A stretch of 64,000 nucleotides of DNA from Cytophagales bacterium (GCA_013297755.1 JAAFIH010000005.1:1-64000); one strand, 5' to 3'; shown: positions 17,390 to 26,506, numbered from the stretch's first letter. A program made the numbers and translations. The notes: generated from the letters alone by a model not told the origin.

Positions 17390-19015
17390 TTATTTAAGTT
17401 TATTTTTGAGTTCTATATTTTCGAGTAACAATCTTTGATTTTCATTTTTTAAAGCAATCTCAGCTCTTTTTGTCTCTTCTTGTGTAGCCATCAATTCCTC
17501 CATATTTTGTCTTAACTCTTCTTCTTGGGCGTGCATTTGTTCTGATTTTAGCTGCAAATCATCTACAAGTTTTTTCATTTTTGTTGCATTTGCACTCGTT
17601 TGCAAAACGGAGGCTAAGTTGTCACAAATTTTTTGTATAAACTCAATTTTATGTTTTGGATAAGCATTTAAGCTTGCTAGTTCTACCACCCCAAGCATGT
17701 TTTCATCTATCATGAGAGGCAAAAATAATAGCGTTGTGGGCAATGCTTCGCCCAAGCCAGATGTTATTTTAATATAATCTTCTGGGATTTCTGTGATGTG
17801 GTTGAGTTGTTTTTCTTTGTATGTTTGCCCAACTAAGCCTTCGCCAATGGCAATGCTGACCTCAAAGTGCTTTTTTTTGTTGTAGGCATAGCAAGCCAAC
17901 ATTTCTAGTTTTGTTACTTGTGGGGCTTCCTCGTTAATATAAATTGCACCTTGGTTAGAATCAGTATATTCTATCAACTGAGCCAGAAATCGGTCTGCGA
18001 GTAAGTTTTTATCATGGCCGTTTTGCCTGATTACATCTGCAAAAATGGCCAATCCTTTGTTTATCCAAAATCGTTTTTCGTCTTCGATTTTAAAATTTTG
18101 CAATTCATTTCTCATGTATAACAACGATCGTCCAAGCTCGTCTTTGTCGCTAGCAGGATTGTAGTTGTAGCTATAATCACCCTGGCCTACTTTTTTAGCA
18201 AAAAGACTTGCATTTTTTATATTACCTACAAGAATATTGCTGGCTTCCATTATTTGTCCTACTTCGTCTTTCGATTCTACATTTTGTTCTATTAATTCGC
18301 CCTTTGACATTTGTTGTAGCCGTGTAACTATGGTAGATATAGAGTAAGAAATATAGGAATATATGTTTTTCCACATCAAAAATCCTATGACAATGATTAA
18401 AAACGATATAAGGATAATAATTGTAGTAAGCCTTTCAGAAAGTGCAAGTATTTCGGCCAAATGAATATCTTTGTTTCCAATATAGCTCGCTAAATAATCA
18501 GAATAAGCACCAAAAATTTGCCAAAATTTTTCATTAGATTTTTTTAATTGTTCTTTCAATAAGGTATCTACTGGCTGTTCAAAACCATTTTTATTAATTT
18601 GATATTTCTCAATGATTTGAAATAACTCTTTGGCAGTAAGTAAATATTCTTGGTTTTTTAATAAAACTTTTTTGTGCAAATCATAATTTTTTATACCCAG
18701 TGTATCGCAATGCAATTTAATGATTTTGTGAAAATTCATATAGGCTTCAATATTGTTATTAAAGTTTTGTTTTGTAGAGGTGTCTTTTAAAAAAGCTGCT
18801 TTATTCAAATCTCCAATACTAGAATTAATGCAAGAAACACCTATAAAATGCAATGTTACTGTTGGTTCATTATGTTTATATAATATATCAAATCGTTTTT
18901 TAACCTCCAAACTTTGAAAAAAAACAAACACCGCAAAGCCTGATAATAAAAAAATAATTAAAAATATAACACTTGTGATTTTGCCTTTTATTGAAAGGAG
19001 AAATTGCTTTATCAT
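17390..19015 (-). CDS. membrane HAMP-GAF sensor protein without output domain (paralogue 1)
   Basis: A 541-residue two-transmembrane sensor. Membrane segment 1 is at about 14-32, then a mostly helical extracytoplasmic domain like the four-helix bundle of chemoreceptors (about 33-190), membrane segment 2 at about 197-215, a HAMP domain (YSISTIVTRLQQMSKGELIE onward), a second HAMP-like linker, a GAF domain (about 325-470), and a C-terminal coiled coil with AQEEELRQNMEELMATQEE. No kinase, cyclase or MCP signalling domain follows, so the coiled coil must signal through a partner. It is a tandem duplicate of the gene at 19428-21065. Confidence 0.85.
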   Translation of the reverse strand: MIKQFLLSIKGKITSVIFLIIFLLSGFAVFVFFQSLEVKKRFDILYKHNEPTVTLHFIGVSCINSSIGDLNKAAFLKDTSTKQNFNNNIEAYMNFHKIIKLHCDTLGIKNYDLHKKVLLKNQEYLLTAKELFQIIEKYQINKNGFEQPVDTLLKEQLKKSNEKFWQIFGAYSDYLASYIGNKDIHLAEILALSERLTTIIILISFLIIVIGFLMWKNIYSYISYSISTIVTRLQQMSKGELIEQNVESKDEVGQIMEASNILVGNIKNASLFAKKVGQGDYSYNYNPASDKDELGRSLLYMRNELQNFKIEDEKRFWINKGLAIFADVIRQNGHDKNLLADRFLAQLIEYTDSNQGAIYINEEAPQVTKLEMLACYAYNKKKHFEVSIAIGEGLVGQTYKEKQLNHITEIPEDYIKITSGLGEALPTTLLFLPLMIDENMLGVVELASLNAYPKHKIEFIQKICDNLASVLQTSANATKMKKLVDDLQLKSEQMHAQEEELRQNMEELMATQEETKRAEIALKNENQRLLLENIELKNKLK

Positions 19016-19427
19016 TGCATAAAATTATAAATAAAAATTAGAAACATAATATAATTTGTAATTTATTTAATAAAATAACTTCAAACTGACATTGGCTCTA
19101 GCTTTGCAAAAGCTCTATTTAATTTTTATAATAAAGTAATGATAAAGTTTTTTTATACCAGTTCGTTTTAGGTTTAATACTTTTTTTACCCCATTAAATA
19201 TAAAATTATAAGATTTTTTGTTTAAAAAAAAGGTGAAAAAAGCCCTTTTGATTTTTTTACTTGAAAATTTAGTAAAAAAAAATTCTTACAAACGATTCTT
19301 TTCGATATAAATTTAGTTCAATGGAACAAAACGAAAGTATGAGATAGGCTTTACTGTTATGGGAACTACTAAAATTTGTTAGGAGATATGGATATTTTAA
19401 AACAAAGAAGTTTATCAAAAAAATCAA
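19016..19427. other. AT-rich spacer between tandem sensors, nothing recognised
   Basis: 412 bp with no open frame above background, no repeat shared with other gaps and no strong hairpin. It probably carries the promoter of the 17390-19015 gene, though no clear TAnnTTTG box was found on the minus strand. Confidence 0.5.
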
Positions 19428-21065
19428 TTAAGATTCGTATAACTTCAATCTATTTTTGAGCTCAATGTTTTCTAGTTTTATGCTTTCAAACTCTTTGTTT
19501 CTTACTTCTTCTGACCTAGCAGTTTCTTCTTGTGTGGCCATCAATTCTTCCATATTTTGCCTTAGCTCTTCTTCTTGAGCATGCATTTGTTCTGATTTTA
19601 GCTGCAAATCATCTACAAGTTTTTTCATTTTGGTAGCATTAGCACTCGTAAGCAATACTGATGCTAGGTTATCACAAATTTTTTGTATAAACTCTATTTT
19701 ATGTTTTGGGTAAGTATTAAAACTTGCTAATTCTACCACCCCAAGCATGTTTTCATCTATCATGAGAGGCAAAAATAGAAGCGTTGTGGGCAATGCTTCG
19801 CCCAAGCCAGATGTTATTTTAATATAATCATCTGGGATTTCTGTGATGTGGTTGAGTTGTTTTTCTTTGTATGTTTGCCCAACTAAGCCTTCGCCAATGG
19901 CTATGCTAGCTTCTAGGTGCTTTTTTTTGTTGTAGGCATAGCATGCCAACATGTCAAGTTTTGTTACTTGTGGGGCATCTTCGTTGATGTAAATTGCACC
20001 TTGGTTAGAGTCTGTATAATCTATCAACTGAGCCAGAAATCGGTCTGCAAGTAGGTTTTTGTCATGGCTATTTTGCCTGATAACGTCTGCAAAAATGGCC
20101 AAACCTTTGTTTATCCAAAATCGTTTTTCGTCTTCAGTTTTGAAGTTCTGCAATTCATTTCTCATGTATAGCAGCGATCGTCCAAGTTCGTCTTTTTCGC
20201 TAGCTGGTGTATAGTTATAGCTATAATCACCCTGGCCTACTTTTTGAGCAAAAAGACTTGCATTTTTTATATTACCAACAAGTATGTTGCTGGCTTCCAT
20301 TATTTGTCCTACTTCGTCTTTGGTATCGACATTTTGCTCTATTAATTCGCCCTTTGACATCAGTTGTAATCGAGCGACAATGGTAGATATAGAGTAAGAA
20401 ATATAAGAATATATGTTTTTCCACATCAAAAATCCTATGACAATGATTAAAAACGAAATTAGAATAATAATTGTAGTAAGCCTTTCAGAGAGTGCCAACA
20501 TTTCGGCCATATGGAGCTCTTTGTTGCCCATAAAAGTGTTCATATAATCAGAATAAGCCGTAAAAAGTTTCCAAAATTTATCATTTACAATTTTTAATTT
20601 TTCATTTATTACTGTATCTATTGGAGTTTCAAAAGTCGCCTTTTCATATTTGTATTTTTTTATTATGGCATAAAAATCTTCTACTACCAATAAAAACTCT
20701 TGGTTTTTGATTATTACATTTTGATGTTCTTTGTTATTATCTATACCAAGTGTATCACAATGGAGGTCAGAGGTTTTATGTAAACTCATGTAAGAATCAA
20801 CATAAGAATAAAATTCGCTTCTTGCGTTTGTATCTTTATTAAAAGCAGATTTGTATATAAGTTGGTAACACCAATTCATATCAGATATACCAATAAAATG
20901 GAGTGTTACAGTAGGTTCGTTGTGTTTATAAAGGGTATCTAACCTTTTTTTGACATCAATATTTTGAAAAAAAACAAACACTGCAAACCCAGACAAAAGG
21001 ATAATTATCAAAAATATAACACTGGTAATTTTGCCTTTTATAGAAAGTAGAAATTCTTTAATCAT
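19428..21065 (-). CDS. membrane HAMP-GAF sensor protein without output domain (paralogue 2)
   Basis: A 545-residue paralogue of the preceding entry with the same order: TM1, helical sensor domain, TM2, HAMP, linker, GAF, coiled coil. From about residue 185 to the GAF end the two are nearly identical, while the sensor domain (about 70-180) has diverged strongly apart from short conserved points (NEPTVTLHFIG, LHCDTLGI, LALSERL). The C-terminal coil again ends without an output module. This points to two receptors detecting different ligands through the same cytoplasmic partner. The divergent sugar-kinase gene starts 108 bp upstream on the other strand. Confidence 0.85.
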   Translation of the reverse strand: MIKEFLLSIKGKITSVIFLIIILLSGFAVFVFFQNIDVKKRLDTLYKHNEPTVTLHFIGISDMNWCYQLIYKSAFNKDTNARSEFYSYVDSYMSLHKTSDLHCDTLGIDNNKEHQNVIIKNQEFLLVVEDFYAIIKKYKYEKATFETPIDTVINEKLKIVNDKFWKLFTAYSDYMNTFMGNKELHMAEMLALSERLTTIIILISFLIIVIGFLMWKNIYSYISYSISTIVARLQLMSKGELIEQNVDTKDEVGQIMEASNILVGNIKNASLFAQKVGQGDYSYNYTPASEKDELGRSLLYMRNELQNFKTEDEKRFWINKGLAIFADVIRQNSHDKNLLADRFLAQLIDYTDSNQGAIYINEDAPQVTKLDMLACYAYNKKKHLEASIAIGEGLVGQTYKEKQLNHITEIPDDYIKITSGLGEALPTTLLFLPLMIDENMLGVVELASFNTYPKHKIEFIQKICDNLASVLLTSANATKMKKLVDDLQLKSEQMHAQEEELRQNMEELMATQEETARSEEVRNKEFESIKLENIELKNRLKLYES

Positions 21066-21173
21066 TTTTTAAAATTATAAAAAAAAATTTGAAACAAAAT
21101 AAATTTTGTATTTAATGTAAAAATAATTTAAAATAATCTAATTTTGATATTGTTTTTAAAATAGAATTTTTAA

Positions 21174-22145
21174 GTGTTACAAAATATACAAAAACTAAAA
21201 GTACTTGTCATTGGCGATGCCATGTTAGATATATACGACTGGGGCAAAGTAGAAAGAATATCGCCTGAAGCACCAGTGCCTATTTTTAATTTATCTGATA
21301 CTGAATATAGATTTGGGGGAGCCGCCAATGTAGCCTCTAATCTTAAAAAAATGGGTGCAACGCCCATATTATGCTCAGTTATAGGAAATGACATTTCTGG
21401 TAATATTTTATTAGATTTGTTTAAAAAAAATGACTTACCCACCAAAGGTATTTTAAAAATAGCGACAAGGCCTACAACTACTAAAAGACGCATTATTGCC
21501 CAATCACAACACTTATTGCGTATCGACCACGAGGTGGATACACTTTTAGACGAAGCCGATAATGACACCTTTATGGCTTTAATTTTACCACTTCTTGATA
21601 GCTGTAATTTAGTAATATTTGAAGATTATGATAAAGGAGTAATTTCACAAAAAACTATTAAGCAAATGGTAGATATTTGTAATCAAAAAAATATTCCTAC
21701 AACTGTTGACCCTAAAAAAAGAAATTTTCTCGGCTACCAAAATGTAACTTTATTCAAACCAAATTTAAAAGAACTAAAAGAAGGTCTCAAGATAGATATT
21801 GAAAGCCAAAATTTAGACCAAATTACTGAGGCTTTACAAATATTAGATACAAAACTAAAAGCAAAAAATTACCTTATTACACTTTCCGAAAATGGAGTTT
21901 TGCTATATTCTGAGGGCAAGAGCTACCACATTCCAGCACATATTCGCGAAATTGCAGATGTATCAGGGGCTGGAGATACTGTAATAGCAGTTGTTTCTAT
22001 TTTCTTAGCCCTGGGATATTCTTCTTATATATCAGCTTGTATGGCAAACTTGGCAGGTGGATTAGTGTGCGAACATGTAGGAGCTGTTCCGATTGATATG
22101 ACTATATTGCTAGAAGAGGCTGCCAAAAACAAAATTTTAGATTAA
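21174..22145 (+). CDS. PfkB-family sugar kinase, RfaE/HldE kinase-domain-like
   Basis: A 323-residue ribokinase-fold enzyme resembling the kinase half of HldE (D-glycero-beta-D-manno-heptose-7-phosphate kinase). Signatures are GDAMLDIYDWGKVERISPEA, FGGAANVASNLKKMGA, TTKRRIIAQ, DPKKRNF, and the PfkB motif DVSGAGDTVIA with the catalytic aspartate. The adenylyltransferase half of bifunctional HldE is missing, as in split HldA/HldC arrangements. The start is a GTG at 21174, since no upstream ATG keeps the N-terminal strand. Its stop overlaps the flippase start by one base, linking it to envelope glycan synthesis. Confidence 0.85.
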   Translation: MLQNIQKLKVLVIGDAMLDIYDWGKVERISPEAPVPIFNLSDTEYRFGGAANVASNLKKMGATPILCSVIGNDISGNILLDLFKKNDLPTKGILKIATRPTTTKRRIIAQSQHLLRIDHEVDTLLDEADNDTFMALILPLLDSCNLVIFEDYDKGVISQKTIKQMVDICNQKNIPTTVDPKKRNFLGYQNVTLFKPNLKELKEGLKIDIESQNLDQITEALQILDTKLKAKNYLITLSENGVLLYSEGKSYHIPAHIREIADVSGAGDTVIAVVSIFLALGYSSYISACMANLAGGLVCEHVGAVPIDMTILLEEAAKNKILD

Positions 22146-23629
22146 TGTCTGTATTAAAAAAATTGGCAGGGCAAACGGCCATATACGGTTTAACAACAAT
22201 TATAGGACGTTTTTTGAATTTCTTACTTACCCCACTCCATACTGCAGTATTGTTGCCTTCGCAATATGGGGTAGTCATGAATGTATACGCTTATATGGCA
22301 TTTTTGAATGTTATTTTTACGTATGGCATGGAAACTGCCTATTTTAGGTTTGCTACAAAAAACGACAAGGATGAAGATAAAATTTTTGCAAACACATTTT
22401 TACTCATTTTTATAAGTACAGTATTTTTTTCTGGTCTTATTTATTTTAATGCAAATGATATATCCCAAATTTTAGGATTCTACAGCGACCCTTCTTTGAT
22501 AAAATGGGTGGCTGGTATATTGGCAATAGATGCACTTACTGCAATCCCTTTTGCAAAATTACGTTTACAAAAAAGAGTATTTTTGTTTTCTACTGCCAAG
22601 ATTACAAGTATTTTTTTAAATATTGGATTAAATGTATTTTTTTTATACATCTGCCCAGCAGTGGCCAATCAAGAATTTCTGATAGAGTGGCAACCTTTCG
22701 TTGATAAAATTTATACATCAGGCAATCCATTAAAGTATATTTTCATAGCTAATTTAATTGCTAATTTAGCGTTTTTGCCTTTTTTAATTCAAACTTTTAG
22801 AAATTTCGAGGTCAGTATCAACACCCAACAAACGAAAGAAATGTTTAAATACGCATTTCCAATATTAGTTATGGGTATAGCAGGTACTATCAACGAAATG
22901 TTTAGCAGGATAATGCTCGAAAAATTACTGCCACCAAACTTCTACTCCAATATGTCCAACATGGAAGTTCTTGGCGTTTTTGGTGCTTGCTACAAAATGG
23001 CCATTTTTATGACAATATCTATACAAGCATTTAGATTTGCATCAGAACCATTTTTCTTCAGCCAAGCAAAAGACAAAAATGCACCACAACTATATGCCAA
23101 AGTGATGCATTATTTTGTAGCTATTTGTATGGTTTTGTTTTTGGGTGTTTCGCTCAACGCCAATTGGATCTCTGGATTGCTCATCAAAAATGAAGTCTAT
23201 AAAACTGGGCTTGCTATTGTACCCATTTTACTTTTGAGCAATGTGTTTATGGGAATTTACTTTAATCTATCTGTTTGGTATAAACTTACTGATAAAACTT
23301 ACTATGGCACTTATATAACCATTGCGGGAGCCGCCATTACTATAATTGCTAATTATTTTTTGATTCCTTATTTTGGGTACATGGGTTGTGTGTGGGCTTC
23401 GCTTTGCAGTTTTGCAACTATGGCTGTGGTTAGCTATTTTTTAGGACAAAAAAACTACCCTATACCCTACAATTTATTTTTATTATCATTCTTAATTTTA
23501 TTTGCAATAGCACTATACTTTGTTTTAGATTTACTATTCATTCATGATTTCAATCATTTTATTATCAAAAATATTTCTATTTTGGCTTATGTTGGTTTGG
23601 CCACAATTATATTGAAAAAATATACTTAA
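22145..23629 (+). CDS. polysaccharide flippase (Wzx/MATE-like, MOP superfamily)
   Basis: A 494-residue membrane protein with about 12-14 hydrophobic segments, starting with the family's KKLAGQTAIYGLTTIIGRFLN. It belongs to the oligosaccharide/polysaccharide exporter branch that flips lipid-linked glycans across the inner membrane. The ATG overlaps the preceding kinase stop (TAATG), so the two are coupled. The substrate cannot be read from sequence. A MITE lies 21 bp after its stop. Confidence 0.9.
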   Translation: MSVLKKLAGQTAIYGLTTIIGRFLNFLLTPLHTAVLLPSQYGVVMNVYAYMAFLNVIFTYGMETAYFRFATKNDKDEDKIFANTFLLIFISTVFFSGLIYFNANDISQILGFYSDPSLIKWVAGILAIDALTAIPFAKLRLQKRVFLFSTAKITSIFLNIGLNVFFLYICPAVANQEFLIEWQPFVDKIYTSGNPLKYIFIANLIANLAFLPFLIQTFRNFEVSINTQQTKEMFKYAFPILVMGIAGTINEMFSRIMLEKLLPPNFYSNMSNMEVLGVFGACYKMAIFMTISIQAFRFASEPFFFSQAKDKNAPQLYAKVMHYFVAICMVLFLGVSLNANWISGLLIKNEVYKTGLAIVPILLLSNVFMGIYFNLSVWYKLTDKTYYGTYITIAGAAITIIANYFLIPYFGYMGCVWASLCSFATMAVVSYFLGQKNYPIPYNLFLLSFLILFAIALYFVLDLLFIHDFNHFIIKNISILAYVGLATIILKKYT

Positions 23630-23650
23630 TAATCTGTGTAAAAAAATAAA

Positions 23651-23840
23651 CAGGGCAAACGCATTTAAGATATTTTAAATAAAATTACCTATTATTTTAA
23701 TAACCCCACCCTAAATCCAATTTCTGTTTGATACACAGAATCCAAAGGGAGGGACTTTACATTCAACTATTTAAAAAATATTCTTTTTTAGTAATATTTT
23801 ACTATTTTATTCTATAATATTTTTAAATGCGTTTGCACTG
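23651..23840. mobile_element. MITE family A, copy 2 (190 bp, 9-bp TSD)
   Basis: Same element as 4665-4853. Left terminus CAGGGCAAACGCATTTAA and right terminus complementary to CAGTGCAAACGCATTTAA. A perfect 9-bp direct duplication AAAAATAAA flanks it (23642-23650 and 23841-23849). The interior keeps the CCAATTTCTGTT / CACAGAATCC hairpin core. Interior identity with copy 1 is high, suggesting fairly recent mobility. Confidence 0.88.
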
Positions 23841-23901
23841 AAAAATAAATTAAAACTTAAATTTTAAACAAAAATTTACAAAAAACATAAAAATTTCAAT
23901 G

Positions 23902-23909
23902 TATATTTG
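23902..23909 (+). promoter_or_regulatory. TAnnTTTG -7 box upstream of the lipoprotein gene
   Basis: TATATTTG, 30 bp before the ATG at 23940. A clear -33 TTTG partner is not visible at the expected distance, so only half of the consensus is present. Confidence 0.5.
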
Positions 23910-23939
23910 TATTAGTTTAATAGTAGATAAATTCTAAAA

Positions 23940-24485
23940 ATGAAAAATTTACATATATTCATCATCGTTGCAACACTTTTCTCTTGCTCCAAAGACAATG
24001 CACCAGGCCCACCCCTAAACGAGAAAAGATACGAATTTGATGATGCACGCTCAAACGCTAGTGTACTTCTGACATCAGACAAGGCTGCCGCCAAGGGCCT
24101 TGGCTCTGCTGGGTCGTTTTATAGCATTGTCAAAAGAACACCCACAGCCACAATGGATTCTACAACCTCGTTTATGTTATCTGATATAAGCACTGTTGCT
24201 GGTACAAGCCTAATGGTTTTAAAACAAATCCCAAATAGAACTGAAACCGTTTTTTATCCATCAGTACTCGCCTACTACACCATAACTGCCAACGATATCA
24301 TATATCTTGGAGTTGAAAATTGGACCAAAACAATAGAATTAAAAGGTTTAGACGACACTTTTTATTTTAAAGACAATAAAGGAAACATGGGAAAATGTAT
24401 TGTTCGCTCTTTTAATCAGGCAGTAGCTTTTGGTGGAGGCAACACCTACAATGTAGGATTTGAAATAAAGGTAGTCAAATACTAA
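23940..24485 (+). CDS. hypothetical lipoprotein
   Basis: A 181-residue exported lipoprotein. Residues 1-15 form a hydrophobic signal ending in the lipobox LFSC, with the cysteine at position 16 followed by SKDNAPGPP, a typical flexible lipoprotein linker. The mature part is predicted mostly beta and contains no family motif I recognise. It has its own TAnnTTTG box. The alkyltransferase-like gene follows after 3 bp, so the two are probably co-transcribed, though no functional link is evident. Confidence 0.75.
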   Translation: MKNLHIFIIVATLFSCSKDNAPGPPLNEKRYEFDDARSNASVLLTSDKAAAKGLGSAGSFYSIVKRTPTATMDSTTSFMLSDISTVAGTSLMVLKQIPNRTETVFYPSVLAYYTITANDIIYLGVENWTKTIELKGLDDTFYFKDNKGNMGKCIVRSFNQAVAFGGGNTYNVGFEIKVVKY

Positions 24486-24488
24486 GCC

Positions 24489-24827
24489 ATGAAAAGCACC
24501 CAAAAAAGTAATTTTTTTGAAGATGTATATCAAGTTGTCAAACTCATACCAAGAGGGAAAGTAACCTCTTATGGAGCCGTAGCTACCTATTTAGGTGCCA
24601 AAGGTAGTGCTCGTATGGTGGGTTGGGCCATGAATAGCTCACACACCAACCCAGAAATACCTGCCCATAGGGTTGTAAATAGAAATGGTTTACTTACAGG
24701 CAAATTTCATTTTGGCGGCCTTAACCAAATGCAGCATTTATTAGAAAACGAAGGGATTGAAATTGAAGACAACAAAATAAAAAACTTTGACTTTCATTTT
24801 TGGAATCCATCAACTGAATTATTATAA
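24489..24827 (+). CDS. alkyltransferase-like protein (ATL) with Ala in place of the catalytic Cys
   Basis: A 112-residue protein equal to the DNA-binding domain of O6-methylguanine-DNA methyltransferase. The helix-turn-helix with arginine finger (GSARMVGWAMNSS) and the active-site strand are present, but the PCHR motif reads P58-AHR, so the methyl-accepting cysteine is alanine (A59). It cannot be a methyltransferase. Known ATLs bind O6-alkylguanine and hand it to nucleotide excision repair, and a Thermus ATL also has alanine at this position. Cytoplasmic. The lipoprotein gene lies directly upstream. Confidence 0.88.
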   Translation: MKSTQKSNFFEDVYQVVKLIPRGKVTSYGAVATYLGAKGSARMVGWAMNSSHTNPEIPAHRVVNRNGLLTGKFHFGGLNQMQHLLENEGIEIEDNKIKNFDFHFWNPSTELL

Positions 24828-24971
24828 GTATCTTTGAAAATGTTATCTTTTAACATAACGAATCAGTCGAATGTAGAGAAAATGATAAAACTGCAATTTC
24901 AAAGGACTAAAATAATCATTTAAGAAATTGCCAGAAAAACACAATAAAATATAGATTTGTAGAATAAAAAA

Positions 24972-25064
24972 TCAGTGTCGTTTATCTAAGCATTTTAATT
25001 TGCCTCTATCTTAGTCTATCTCCAAAGGAGAATGATAATTTGATTCTGTAAGTAAACGACATTG
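24972..25064. mobile_element. MITE family B, copy 1 (~93 bp)
   Basis: Palindromic non-coding element with left end CAGTGTCGTTTATCTAAG and right end complementary to CAATGTCGTTTACTTACA. The interior has the family's TTGCCTCTATCTTAGTCT and CCAAAGGAGAA segments. Flanks AATAAAAAA (24963-24971) and AAAAAAAAA (25065-25073) fit a 9-bp duplication with one mismatch, though A-richness weakens this. The rest of the gap from 24828 shows nothing else. Confidence 0.75.
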
Positions 25065-25114
25065 AAAAAAAAATAATTTGTATGAAATAAATTTTATTTA
25101 AAAATTTTTTATAA

Positions 25115-25122
25115 TATATTTG
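25115..25122 (+). promoter_or_regulatory. TAnnTTTG -7 box of the tRNA-Arg gene
   Basis: TATATTTG, 23 bp before the tRNA 5' end. Spacing suits a transcript starting shortly before the tRNA. The -33 box is not clear. Confidence 0.6.
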
Positions 25123-25145
25123 CAATCCGTTTTTAAAAACGATAT

Positions 25146-25219
25146 GATTTCGTAGCTCAACTGAATAGAGCACCTGACTACGGATCAGGAGGTTTGGGGT
25201 TTGAATCCCTACGAGATCA
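25146..25219 (+). tRNA. tRNA-Arg (anticodon ACG)
   Basis: A 74-nt cloverleaf without encoded CCA. The acceptor GATTTCG pairs with CGAGATC (one T-G pair), with discriminator A at 25219. The anticodon stem CCTGA/TCAGG encloses the loop CTACGGA with anticodon ACG, reading CGN arginine codons after A34-to-inosine editing. The T-arm has the loop TTTGAAT. It has its own -7 box upstream and a bidirectional terminator at 25336-25371. Confidence 0.93.
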
Positions 25220-25335
25220 CATGAGATTATGTATAGGAATATCAAAATTCATATATATTATCAAAAAAATGCCCTAATTTTACAAAAAATAGGGAATATT
25301 GTAAAAAAGGGTTTTGAAAAGATACCCTAAACAAA

Positions 25336-25371
25336 AAAAATCCTTTAGAACTAATTTCTAAAGGATTTTTT
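25336..25371. terminator. bidirectional terminator between tRNA-Arg and ispH
   Basis: AAAAATCCTTTAGAA (25336-25350) pairs perfectly with TTCTAAAGGATTTTT (25356-25370) around a 5-nt loop. T-runs on both strands suit termination of the tRNA transcript (plus) and of ispH (minus). Confidence 0.85.
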
Positions 25372-25386
25372 GTTTCTAATTTGTTT

Positions 25387-26289
25387 CTAACAATTTACTG
25401 TCGAAGTTGTTTTTATTTCGTTTTCAATAAAAGACTTTACTTTTTCCATCAACCATTGTGGAGTTGATGTAGCACCACAAATACCTACTTTGGATGCGTT
25501 TTCAAACCAATGTTGGTCTATTTCTGATTCGTTTTCGATAAAGTAACTTTTTTCATTATTTAATTTGCAAACACCATACAAGGCTTTGCCATTAGAGCTT
25601 TTTTTGCCACTCACAAAAATAATTACATCGTTTTCTTTAGAAAATTTTTCTAATTGTGGTTCTCGATTTGAAACTTGTCTGCAAATACTGTCGTTGGAAT
25701 CAAAAATTTCTAGGAGGGCTGTATTGCCATTTTGAGCAATTCTTTGCTCAATAAGGGCTTTCATTTTATAAAAACCAGCAGTACTTTTGGTAGTTTGGCT
25801 ATAAAAAGAGATAGGTTTTGTAAAATCTACCATTTCTAGGTCTTCTTCAGAAGCAACTACAATGGCTTGATTGTTGGTCTGACCTGCAATCCCTATGACT
25901 TCTGCATGCCCTTTTTGGCCATAAATGACTATTTGTCCATTTTGTTTTTGTACTTCATCATAAGAATTTTTAACTCTATTTTGCAATTTTAAAACCACAG
26001 GACAAGAAGCATCAATCAATTCAATATTATTTTTAAGAGCTAATTGATACGTTTCTGGCGGCTCGCCATGTGCCCTAATGAGTACTTTACAATCGTGCAA
26101 TTGTGGCAAGTCTTCATTTTTGATAATGATGAGGCCTTTTTGTTGCAGTCGAGCAACTTCCATCGCATTGTGTACAATATCACCCAAACAATAAAGTGTG
26201 CCAGAATCGCTTAGCTCGTCTTCGGCCATTTGTATTGCAAATTCTACTCCAAAACAATAGCCCGAATTTTTATCAATGATTACTTCCAT
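25387..26289 (-). CDS. ispH: 4-hydroxy-3-methylbut-2-enyl diphosphate reductase
   Basis: Last enzyme of the MEP pathway, reducing HMBPP to IPP and DMAPP with a [4Fe-4S] cluster. 300 residues. Cluster cysteines are C12 (SGYCFGV), C96 (DASCPVV) and C203 (SICRQVSNR). Substrate-binding histidines are H40 (DIVHN), H74 (RAHG) and H128 (GQKGHAEV). The ATG at 26289 gives the typical MEVIIDKNSGYCFGV start. It is monocistronic, with a shared terminator downstream and a TACATTTG promoter box upstream. It works in the same pathway as dxs at the left end of the window. Confidence 0.97.
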   Translation of the reverse strand: MEVIIDKNSGYCFGVEFAIQMAEDELSDSGTLYCLGDIVHNAMEVARLQQKGLIIIKNEDLPQLHDCKVLIRAHGEPPETYQLALKNNIELIDASCPVVLKLQNRVKNSYDEVQKQNGQIVIYGQKGHAEVIGIAGQTNNQAIVVASEEDLEMVDFTKPISFYSQTTKSTAGFYKMKALIEQRIAQNGNTALLEIFDSNDSICRQVSNREPQLEKFSKENDVIIFVSGKKSSNGKALYGVCKLNNEKSYFIENESEIDQHWFENASKVGICGATSTPQWLMEKVKSFIENEIKTTSTVNC

Positions 26290-26355
26290 CTCAATTATTT
26301 ATATATTATTGTAAAACAATTTTTTTTGATTTTGGTTTTTTTTCTCATATTTTCA

Positions 26356-26383
26356 CAAATGTAAACTTTATAATACTAGCAAA
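26356..26383 (-). promoter_or_regulatory. candidate ispH promoter
   Basis: Read on the minus strand, TTTG (complement of 26380-26383) precedes TACATTTG (complement of 26356-26363). The 16-bp spacer is somewhat shorter than the usual 17-23. The -7 box lies about 67 bp upstream of the ispH ATG. Confidence 0.5.
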
Positions 26384-26506
26384 AGCCTCATTTGATTTTT
26401 TTATGTTCATCAAATTTAAAGACCAAAGTTTAAAGGCTTTAAATTACACAAAAATTAAACCAAATTCGATATTCCCAAAAAATTTATTCCACTTCATTTA
26501 TAATTA

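Noticed and set aside
25146-25400. tRNA-Arg as the attachment site of an integrated element
   Set aside because: No duplicate of the tRNA 3' end and no integrase or foreign genes follow it; a terminator and ispH come directly after.
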